A stretch of DNA of 7,855 bases from assembly GCA_022703115.1 (NCBI GenBank), contig JAKLEK010000067.1:1-7855 (forward strand), written 5' to 3'. Shown here in pieces: positions 1-4,866 of the stretch (position 1 is the stretch's first letter; the number at the start of each line of letters is the position of its first letter). The notes beneath the pieces were generated by a model. The model was given only the letters and a program-made list of their open reading frames with translations. It had not been told where the DNA came from and did no database searches. Source of the DNA: Elusimicrobiota bacterium. Lineage in GTDB: Bacteria; Elusimicrobiota; Elusimicrobia; Elusimicrobiales; UBA9959. The translations under genes were made by a program, and so were the position numbers.

Positions 1-1
1 T

Positions 2-232
2 CCCGACGGCTCCGTTGAAGTGGGGTCAAGACTGGCCCAGCTCATGGAAGCGATCCCGACCATACTGAACTGGATACCGGATATAGAGGTGCTGGAACCG
101 GAGGAACTGAGAGAAGAGATACGTTCCCGGGTGGAAAGGTACCTGAGGAAGACCAGGCAGGCGGCCCCCCGCGGCGCTCAGCGGAAGAAGACGGCCAGCG
201 ACAAGGCCGCCAGAAGCAGGACCAGCGTATAG
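2..232 (+). CDS. WYL-domain transcriptional regulator, C-terminal end (partial at left edge)
   Basis: The frame is open from base 2 and ends at TAG 230-232, so this is the 3' end of a longer gene. The visible 76 residues begin PDGSVEV and contain a tryptophan followed by PDIEVLEPEELREEI and a basic helix RSRVERYLRK. This matches the usual end of WYL-domain proteins, in which a strand is followed by a 'vevLePeeLreel' helix. Family knowledge: such proteins are usually DeoR/YafY-type regulators with an N-terminal winged HTH and a WYL domain that senses nucleic acid or small ligands. The HTH would lie outside the window, so the regulator role is inferred. After the family consensus the protein continues with about 28 residues rich in K, R, A and S. 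The DNA for the last 55 bases (178-232) also encodes the end of the opposite-strand receiver gene. A GTG at base 20 is not the likely start because homology extends upstream of it. Confidence 0.72.
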   Translation, partial: PDGSVEVGSRLAQLMEAIPTILNWIPDIEVLEPEELREEIRSRVERYLRKTRQAAPRGAQRKKTASDKAARSRTSV

Positions 233-1371
233 ACGGTGAAAGTCCGCATCCGCCGCCATTCGGCCTGAAGTTTCCCGGCGGCCTCACTGTTGGCCTCAAG
301 CAGTTTCAGCGCATATTTCTCGAACTGCATTTCCAGGCGGGCGCACTCCAGATCTATGTGCCCCATGAGCATGTTCATGTCGGGGGCGGACGGCGGCTCT
401 TTGCCTACGGCCGGCTTTACTACCGGAACCGCCTCCGGCATCAGCCGCCCCGTATCCATGAGCGGGGGCTGCGCTTTCGGAGCGGCCTGGACCTGGACCG
501 CCGGCGCGGCCGGGGCTGCATGAGCCGAGGCGGCGGCCGGCCTGACGTCCGGGACGACGGGTTTACCGGCCGGGAGCGGGACCGGCGCTGAAGGGGCGGC
601 GGACGGAGCCGCCGGCCGGACCTCGGAAAGCGCCGCCGGAGCCGAAGCGACGGACGGCGCTGGCGGAGCGGACGCTTGAACCGCGGCCTGAGACGGCCGG
701 GATGGCGGCTCCTGAAATGCCCTCAAACCGGGCATCCTATCCGGACCGGACGTTTTGGATCGCCCCCTGTCCCCGGGAAAAAGGCCCTCTATGGTCCTGA
801 TCAGCTTGTCGTTGTCCACCCCTTTATTCAGGATGGCGTCAGCCCCGGAGCACACGAACTGAAGACGCTCCTTCTGCAGCTCCCGGCCGGTAAAGATCAA
901 GACCTTGGGCGGATTCGGCATTTTCTTGTGTATAAGCTCCGAGACCTTGTAACCGTTCATCTTGGGCATGTTCACGTCCAGGATCACCAGATCGTACCTC
1001 TTCTCCCCAAGACGCTTGAAGACCTCCTCCCCGTCCCTGGCGAACTCCACGGCATGGCCGGCGTCGCACAGCATGTGCCACAAGAGCTCGCGTATATGCG
1101 GATCGTCGTCCGTGGAAAGGATGCGCAGCGAAAGCGCCCGTTCTCCCGCATCGGTCTCTTCGGCGGCCGGCAGAGGCTCGGATATTTCCCGTTTCACGCA
1201 GGCTGAGAGTTCCGGAACCTGGTCGGCGAAGCGCCACTTTCTTGACCCGCCCTCGTATTTATCCGCGCGGCAGATAAGCGCGTCCTTTGATAAGCCTCCG
1301 AACCGCCCGACGATCTCTTCCTTATCGTAAGGCCCGATGACCTTTTCCTGCATATACATATAGAATTTCAT
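178..1371 (-). CDS. GYF_2 domain / response-regulator receiver / tail-anchored membrane protein
   Basis: 397 aa, apparently four parts. Residues 1-55 (MKFYMYMQEKVIGPY, later a conserved W and VPEL) resemble a GYF_2 domain, a proline-rich-peptide-binding fold. Residues 82-200 are a CheY-like receiver: acidic D88/D89, phospho-acceptor D132 in ILDVNMP, T161 in FTGRE and K183, so all key residues are present. Residues 205-335 are a Pro/Ala-rich linker. Residues 335-376 look helical and charged (possible coiled coil), followed by one hydrophobic segment (about 378-395) ending at the C-terminus, which predicts a cytoplasmic protein anchored by its tail. There is no DNA-binding or enzymatic output domain, so signalling is probably by protein contact at the membrane. 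The start at 1371 is chosen because the GYF-like region begins there and a promoter lies at 1453-1482; an in-frame TTG at 1482 is part of that promoter's -35 box. No good Shine-Dalgarno precedes the ATG. The sensor kinase partner is not in the window. Confidence 0.82.
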   Translation of the reverse strand: MKFYMYMQEKVIGPYDKEEIVGRFGGLSKDALICRADKYEGGSRKWRFADQVPELSACVKREISEPLPAAEETDAGERALSLRILSTDDDPHIRELLWHMLCDAGHAVEFARDGEEVFKRLGEKRYDLVILDVNMPKMNGYKVSELIHKKMPNPPKVLIFTGRELQKERLQFVCSGADAILNKGVDNDKLIRTIEGLFPGDRGRSKTSGPDRMPGLRAFQEPPSRPSQAAVQASAPPAPSVASAPAALSEVRPAAPSAAPSAPVPLPAGKPVVPDVRPAAASAHAAPAAPAVQVQAAPKAQPPLMDTGRLMPEAVPVVKPAVGKEPPSAPDMNMLMGHIDLECARLEMQFEKYALKLLEANSEAAGKLQAEWRRMRTFTVYTLVLLLAALSLAVFFR

Positions 1372-1376
1372 ATGAG

Positions 1377-1436
1377 TTACGCTTTCATCTTCCTCAACGG
1401 TCCTGGCCGCGGACGGAGGCGGCCTGCGGCCGCCAT
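1377..1436 (-). CDS. Possible 19-codon leader ORF upstream of the receiver gene
   Basis: ATG at 1436-1434 is preceded by AAGGAG (1448-1443) with a 6-nt spacer, the best ribosome-binding site in this leader. The frame reads 19 codons (MAAAGRLRPRPGPLRKMKA) to TAA at 1379-1377, which is 5 nt before the ATG of the receiver gene and in a different frame. The main gene lacks a good site of its own, so coupling by re-initiation is conceivable. Against this, the predicted transcription start (about 1446) would fall inside the AAGGAG, and a short open frame in GC-rich DNA can arise by chance. No attenuator-type codon run is visible. Confidence 0.25.
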   Translation of the reverse strand: MAAAGRLRPRPGPLRKMKA

Positions 1437-1452
1437 ATCGCGCTCCTTCGCT

Positions 1453-1482
1453 ATTATCCCAACGAAACGGAGACATTGTCAA
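1453..1482 (-). promoter_or_regulatory. Sigma-70-type promoter for the receiver gene
   Basis: On the minus strand, TTGACA (1482-1477) is a perfect -35 consensus and GATAAT (1458-1453) is a 5-of-6 -10 box, with an 18-bp spacer. The start of transcription would be near 1446, giving a leader of about 75 nt before the ATG at 1371. This is the clearest promoter in the window and rules out starts upstream of it. Confidence 0.72.
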
Positions 1483-1484
1483 GA

Positions 1485-1512
1485 CGGACGCGACAGGAGG
1501 GTGTCGCGTCCG
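1485..1512. promoter_or_regulatory. 11-bp perfect inverted repeat beside the promoter (operator or leader hairpin)
   Basis: CGGACGCGACA at 1485-1495 and TGTCGCGTCCG at 1502-1512 are exact reverse complements around a 6-base centre, GGAGGG. The repeat ends 2 bp upstream of the -35 box of the leftward promoter and lies about 48 bp upstream of the start codon of the rightward small gene. Its position between divergent genes suits a binding site for a dimeric regulator. As RNA it would form a stable hairpin in the leader of the rightward genes. There is no T-run, so it is not a typical terminator. The function is inferred from position and symmetry only. Confidence 0.5.
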
Positions 1513-1559
1513 GGCGCTACGCTATTACTCGGGAACACGGCGGCGCCAGGAGGACCAAC

Positions 1560-1745
1560 ATGAAGGAACACATGGCTCTCGGGGGATTCTCTCTGTTCGG
1601 CGGAGTTCTTTCCGGCGCTCTGGCCCTGCGCCGCGAAGGGCCGGACGGAGATATCGCGCTCCTTCTGGAACTCGAGTTCGCGCCGCGGCCGACGGGGACC
1701 GATATCGGCGCGCTCAAGGCGGCGAGCCCAGGGCCGGAGAACTGA
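1560..1745 (+). CDS. Small hypothetical protein, 61 aa
   Basis: I do not recognise this protein. The start is ATG 1560, preceded by AGGAGG (1548-1553) with a 6-nt spacer, an excellent ribosome-binding site; the frame also opens further upstream at 1476, but without such a site. The protein is MKEHMALGGFSLFGG..., with a glycine-rich start, a short hydrophobic stretch (about residues 6-22) too weak for a confident membrane segment, and an apparently strand-forming middle (IALLLELEF). The tail is Pro/Gly/Ala-rich. The next gene starts 37 bp after its stop on the same strand, so the two probably form one transcript diverging from the receiver gene. I see no clear promoter on this strand apart from weak boxes; the 1485-1512 inverted repeat lies upstream. 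Confidence 0.55.
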   Translation: MKEHMALGGFSLFGGVLSGALALRREGPDGDIALLLELEFAPRPTGTDIGALKAASPGPEN

Positions 1746-1782
1746 CCTTCCGGCGGGAAGAGGCCGGAGGCGGGGAGGGGTC

Positions 1783-2070
1783 ATGGCATGGAGGATTGAC
1801 GGATGGATATGCGGGGGGTTCAAGGCCGTGCGCGCGGACGGGGAAAGGATCTTCGTTTACCGGCGCCTGGCCTGGGAACCGGCGGATCCGGGACGCGGAC
1901 CGGATTCCTACGAATTCCGCTGGCGCGGACTTACGGCCGGCAGGCTTTCGGCGGAAAGCGCCTGGAACGGGGACCTTAGGCTGGTCTTTCTGCTCGACAA
2001 GCCGGGGAAGATAAACGAACAGGACCTTATGGAGATATCCGAAGAGCTTACGGAAAAAAGCCGCACATGA
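1783..2070 (+). CDS. Small hypothetical protein, 95 aa
   Basis: I do not recognise this protein. The start is ATG 1783 behind GGAGG (1774-1778) with a 4-nt spacer, and the stop is TGA 2068-2070. It begins MAWRIDGWICGGFKAV and alternates hydrophobic and charged residues (RIFVYRRLAW, SYEFRWRGL, DLRLVFLLD), which suggests a mostly beta-strand, soluble cytoplasmic fold. It ends in a helix (INEQDLMEISEELTEKS). There is no signal peptide, membrane segment or metal motif. It follows the 61-aa gene at 37 bp and is likely co-transcribed with it. The MITE-like element starts 34 bp after its stop, and rlmB converges from the other side. Confidence 0.6.
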   Translation: MAWRIDGWICGGFKAVRADGERIFVYRRLAWEPADPGRGPDSYEFRWRGLTAGRLSAESAWNGDLRLVFLLDKPGKINEQDLMEISEELTEKSRT

Positions 2071-2104
2071 GGAGAGAACCGGGCCGCGCCGGGGGAACGG
2101 TTAG

Positions 2105-2269
2105 CAGTCTGCTGAAAAACCCCCTTTCAGCGTCTTTTGGCCGCTTTTTGCCTGCGCCTTGGCGCCGCTCGACTTACAGTCTCTCTTCGAGAATGCTCGT
2201 CTCGCGTCGCGTCGGCTCGGATGAAAAATCGGCTCAAAATACATCTGAGTGGGGTTTTTCAGCAGACTG
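2105..2269. mobile_element. MITE-like element with 19-bp terminal inverted repeats, flanked by TTAG
   Basis: The ends are perfect inverted repeats of 19 bp: 2105-2123 reads CAGTCTGCTGAAAAACCCC and 2251-2269 is its reverse complement. Both sides carry TTAG (2101-2104 and 2270-2273), which fits a 4-bp target duplication and gives a 165-bp element. The interior has no credible gene and no transposase remnant that I can identify, so it would be non-autonomous and moved in trans by a transposase with matching ends. The TTAG flank fits a YTAR-type target like that of some IS5-group elements, but I cannot assign the family. The right TTAG includes the stop codon of rlmB. Lying between convergent genes, the terminal repeats could also help end transcription, though no classical hairpin with T-run is formed. 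A large hairpin repeat that never transposed is the alternative. Confidence 0.7.
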
Positions 2270-2998
2270 TTAGAACTTCCTGGAGATCTCGTAGAACAGG
2301 ACCCCGGCCGCGACCGAGGCGTTCAGGCTTTCGACGCCGCCTTTCTGCGGGATGGAGAGCAGTTCGTCACAATGCTCCCGGGTCTTCAGATGCAGGCCGT
2401 CGCCCTCGGAACCGATGAGCAGGAAGACCGGGAACGCGAAATCCACCTGCGTGACCGGCTTCCCTTTCATATCCGCCCCGTATACCCAGAAATTCCTCTT
2501 TTTAAGTTCGAGCACCGCCTGGTTCAGATTGCCCACCTGGACTATATCCACCCTCTCTATCGCCCCCGACGCCGTTTTCTGCGCGGCGGGAGTGATCCCG
2601 GCCGCGCGGCGCTCCGGCAGGACGATCGCGGAGATCCCGAAACATGCCGCGCTCCGTATGATAGCGCCCAGATTCATCGGATCGGTGATCCCGTCGAGCC
2701 CGGCCCATACGGTTCTGCCTGGTTCTTTCACCCTGGCCAGAGCTTCGGACAGGGAAAGCGTCCTGACGGGTTCCACCTCCAGGATAACGCCTTGATGATT
2801 ACCCCCGCCGGACATGCGGTCCAGCACGCGGGGATTGAGGAACTCGACCTGACAGCCGGCCTTCCTGGCCGCGGACACTATCTCCCGGGCCCTTCCGCCG
2901 GAAGAGCGGTCGGAAACGTAAAGTTTAAAGACTTTTCGCCTGCCGCTTTTCAGTATTTCTTCGGCGGTATTGACGCCGTAAAGCATTTCCGGTTTCAT
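2270..2998 (-). CDS. rlmB: 23S rRNA (guanosine(2251)-2'-O)-methyltransferase, TrmH/SpoU family
   Basis: 242 aa, the usual length for RlmB. Residues 1-75 form the N-terminal RNA-binding domain (LYGVNTAEEIL, then GNHQGVILEV). The SPOUT catalytic domain follows with all three family motifs: motif 1 NLGAIIRSA with N110 and catalytic R115, motif 2 LIGSEGDGL with E198, and motif 3 IPQKGGVESLNASVAAG with S224 and N226, which builds the knotted S-adenosylmethionine site. Family knowledge: RlmB methylates the 2'-O of G2251 in the peptidyl-transferase P-loop of 23S rRNA. Other SpoU members (such as TrmH) share these motifs, but the N-terminal domain and length favour RlmB. The ATG at 2998 lies 14 bp after the stop of the upstream 531-aa gene, and an AGGA overlapping that TAG can serve as ribosome-binding site, so the two are probably translationally coupled. 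An internal ATG (residue 5) is an alternative start. The stop TAA lies within the MITE target duplication. Confidence 0.92.
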   Translation of the reverse strand: MKPEMLYGVNTAEEILKSGRRKVFKLYVSDRSSGGRAREIVSAARKAGCQVEFLNPRVLDRMSGGGNHQGVILEVEPVRTLSLSEALARVKEPGRTVWAGLDGITDPMNLGAIIRSAACFGISAIVLPERRAAGITPAAQKTASGAIERVDIVQVGNLNQAVLELKKRNFWVYGADMKGKPVTQVDFAFPVFLLIGSEGDGLHLKTREHCDELLSIPQKGGVESLNASVAAGVLFYEISRKF

Positions 2999-3012
2999 CG
3001 TGTTGGCTGTTC

Positions 3013-4608
3013 CTAAGCCCAGGGGTAGAGCGGCTCTTTTTCGGTCGACATTATGTACAGCGCCAGGGCGAGTATCTGCGCCGGGTGAGCGAGGCGCGCG
3101 AAGGCGAAATCCAGGTGTATCTGGAACCTGTCGTTGGAGGAGGGGTCCAGCAGGACGAACCCGGCCCTGCGCTCTTCCGAAGCGAATATCCCGTACCTGG
3201 AACGCAGCGCCCCTCCCATATTCCCGAAAAGCATCCTGAAAACGTGCAGCCCTGGCTGTTCGTCCTTGATAGTGAACACCACCTGATTATCGGTATCGGT
3301 AAAGCTCCAGGCCCTTCCGGACATGCCGCCGGTCCTGACCACGCGCGCGACCTCCTTACCCTGCCCGTCGCGTATAAGACAGCCGGAAGCTTCCTGCTTT
3401 ACCTCCATAAGGAGGTTGGAAGAGGAATCGTACATGCGCAGGACCTGTTTCTGATTGAAATAGACCGCGATCCCCGCCACCAGCGGCGCGACGAAGATGA
3501 GCTCTGGGATCGAGGCCCATAAGCTTCCTCCCGGCACGGACAGGAGGGCTCCGGAAACGATATCGCCATGGCCCAGATATGAGACCAGGCTCCAGAAAAG
3601 GTGGAAAAGGAGACAGGCGTAGACGGCGGAAGCCAGATATATATCGTGCTCGGAATTGAACACGGCCTGAAGCCTCTGCTTCTGCCGCGTCAGCACGCTG
3701 TAGAAGACCTCCTTGACGGTGCTCGCCCGGGAGATGATGAAAGGGAAGAAAAAGTCCGGCGGCACGTCCTTCGGCGGGGCGGAGAGCTTCGGGTTCGGTA
3801 TCTTACCGGCGCGGCCCTTGGCCCACAAGGCTCCGGACATCCAGATGATTATCAGGAGCGACCAGACCCGGAAATCCAGGGGGCTGCGGGTAATGAACGG
3901 GGAACGCGGCGTCTTATAGGCCGACTCCGATGCGGCCCTTTTCTCCTCTTCCGCGCGCTGCAGTTCAGCCTCCGCCAGGGCCTCCATCCCCTCCTGTCCC
4001 GCGTGGGAAGGCGCCGCCGTGGCGACGGATACCGGCTGAGCGGCGGCGGGGACTGAGTCCTCGAGGATCAGGTAACCGACGGTCTCCTCCATGCGCGGTC
4101 TATGGGCGACCCGTATCTTCCTGGGCTTCGGCGCCTCTATCTTCTCTCCATGTTTCCGCAGAGTGGAGACTATCCCCCGGAACTCATCGGAAGGGAGGCC
4201 GCTGGCCGAGATGGCGTACGAGAATCCGTTGTGAGTGAAGAAAGCCGTGTAGACATGCGCGTCCACGGATTCGTAGTCGGTATAATACACCGCGGCGCCG
4301 CCGTGCGTGGAAGCCTGGCGCACTTCACCGGAGATTGTGTTGCCCTTGCCGCGCAGCGAATCCGCCTGCTCTTTCACGCGGGCCTTCAGATAATAATCGC
4401 TCAGCTCGGAATCCAGCTTGGAGAATTCGAAGAAGGACCTGCCTTTCTCCAGTTTAAGGACCATCGACGGATCGTCGCTTTTGCCCGACTTCCATCCTGA
4501 AGGGAAATCCACCGAAAAAGACGAGCCGGAATCGGAAAATTCGGCCGCGGGCGCATGGCCCCGCGCGAGGAAAAAAATAACCGAAAGGATACAGAGCGTC
4601 CTCTTCAT
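3013..4608 (-). CDS. Secreted/membrane protein of unknown function: PsbP/DcrB-like N-terminus, three membrane segments, scramblase-like C-terminus
   Basis: 531 aa, no assigned function. Residues 1-22 are a signal peptide (MKR, hydrophobic core, HAPAA). Residues 24-152 (FSVDFPSGWK..., later YYTDYESVDAHVYTAFF and YAISASG) resemble the PsbP/DcrB-type fold common in exported bacterial proteins. A 153-240 linker is rich in Pro, Ala and Glu. Membrane segments are predicted at about 246-264, 323-344 and 365-384. The C-terminal part, 386-531 (VLRMYDSSSNLLMEV, CLIRDGQGKEVARVVR, then a hydrophobic helix near AQILALALYIM), looks like the tubby-like/scramblase-related (LURP-one) barrel, in which a hydrophobic C-terminal helix is buried. 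Both domain assignments are my reading of sequence pattern and need profile searches. With three segments, the N-terminal domain would be outside and the C-terminal domain inside. The start is fixed by the signal peptide; an extended -10 box lies 14 bp upstream and there is no Shine-Dalgarno. rlmB follows at 14 bp. Confidence 0.72.
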   Translation of the reverse strand: MKRTLCILSVIFFLARGHAPAAEFSDSGSSFSVDFPSGWKSGKSDDPSMVLKLEKGRSFFEFSKLDSELSDYYLKARVKEQADSLRGKGNTISGEVRQASTHGGAAVYYTDYESVDAHVYTAFFTHNGFSYAISASGLPSDEFRGIVSTLRKHGEKIEAPKPRKIRVAHRPRMEETVGYLILEDSVPAAAQPVSVATAAPSHAGQEGMEALAEAELQRAEEEKRAASESAYKTPRSPFITRSPLDFRVWSLLIIIWMSGALWAKGRAGKIPNPKLSAPPKDVPPDFFFPFIISRASTVKEVFYSVLTRQKQRLQAVFNSEHDIYLASAVYACLLFHLFWSLVSYLGHGDIVSGALLSVPGGSLWASIPELIFVAPLVAGIAVYFNQKQVLRMYDSSSNLLMEVKQEASGCLIRDGQGKEVARVVRTGGMSGRAWSFTDTDNQVVFTIKDEQPGLHVFRMLFGNMGGALRSRYGIFASEERRAGFVLLDPSSNDRFQIHLDFAFARLAHPAQILALALYIMSTEKEPLYPWA

Positions 4609-4622
4609 AGAAAATCGTTTAT

Positions 4623-4631
4623 ATTATATCA
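4623..4631 (-). promoter_or_regulatory. Extended -10 promoter immediately upstream of the 531-aa gene
   Basis: The minus strand reads TGATATAAT (4631-4623), a perfect TATAAT with the TGn extension, which can work without a good -35 box; none is seen at 16-18 bp. Transcription would start near 4616, leaving a leader of only about 8 nt before ATG 4608 and no Shine-Dalgarno, so the mRNA would be nearly leaderless. Confidence 0.6.
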
Positions 4632-4716
4632 ACTTTACCGGCAAAAGGAAGCCGCCCTGAGGGTCGAAGGCGCCGCGGCCGTGCCGCAGACGCGCAGATG
4701 TACGTGTGACCGGCCT

Positions 4717-4765
4717 GGATGGGAACGCGGGCCGTGGCGGCCCGGCGCCAGCGGAAGACCCATCC
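4717..4765. other. Nested-stem structure in the 4609-4866 intergenic stretch
   Basis: Two perfect 7-bp stems are nested. The outer stem pairs GGATGGG (4717-4723) with CCCATCC (4759-4765). The inner stem pairs CGGGCCG (4728-4734) with CGGCCCG (4738-4744) around a 3-nt loop. No T-run follows on either strand, so a plain terminator is unlikely. On the minus strand the structure begins about 15 nt after the expected start from the TATAAT at 4793-4788, so it could be a small RNA or the leader of the 531-aa gene. GC-rich DNA yields such stems by chance fairly often. The rest of the 258-bp stretch holds only short open frames without ribosome-binding sites and no recognisable tRNA or SRP RNA. Confidence 0.35.
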
Positions 4766-4787
4766 TGTAGATAGAGGAGGGCAGACA

Positions 4788-4793
4788 ATTATA
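4788..4793 (-). promoter_or_regulatory. Possible -10 box (TATAAT) in the intergenic stretch
   Basis: A perfect TATAAT is on the minus strand, 74 bp downstream of the stop of the iron-sulfur flavoprotein gene. The sequence at the -35 distance (CGCTTC) is a poor match and there is no TGn extension. If real, it would transcribe the nested-stem element and give the 531-aa gene a leader of about 170 nt, in addition to the nearer extended -10 promoter. Confidence 0.3.
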
Positions 4794-4866
4794 GGGCCTG
4801 AGGCCGCTCAGAAGCGTCTTGCCGAGATCGAAGGGATGTAGAGAAACCGGGCCGCAGGAAAAGGGC

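Noticed and set aside
500..720. Possible repeat array in the GC-rich stretch of the receiver gene
   Set aside because: The repetitiveness comes from Pro/Ala codons in a low-complexity linker, with no fixed repeat unit.
1372..1482. 37-residue N-terminal extension of the receiver protein starting at TTG 1482
   Set aside because: The TTG is part of the -35 box TTGACA and the predicted transcript starts downstream of it; the GYF-like region begins at 1371.
2067..2273. 68-aa open frame across the MITE-like element
   Set aside because: It spans both terminal repeats and has no ribosome-binding site or transposase motif; the element is better read as non-coding.
2249..3016. 255-aa open frame on the + strand opposite rlmB
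   Set aside because: It is antisense to a gene with all SpoU motifs, its composition is unlike a real protein, and it runs out of the MITE end.
4632..4790. Minus-strand open frame of about 54 codons between two TAA stops, possibly a decayed gene
   Set aside because: There is no ATG with a ribosome-binding site and no recognisable similarity; at this GC content an open stretch of this length is expected by chance.
4795..4805. GGCCTGAGGCC palindrome as a terminator of the electron-transfer operon
   Set aside because: The stem is only 5 bp with a 1-nt centre and no T-run follows on the minus strand.
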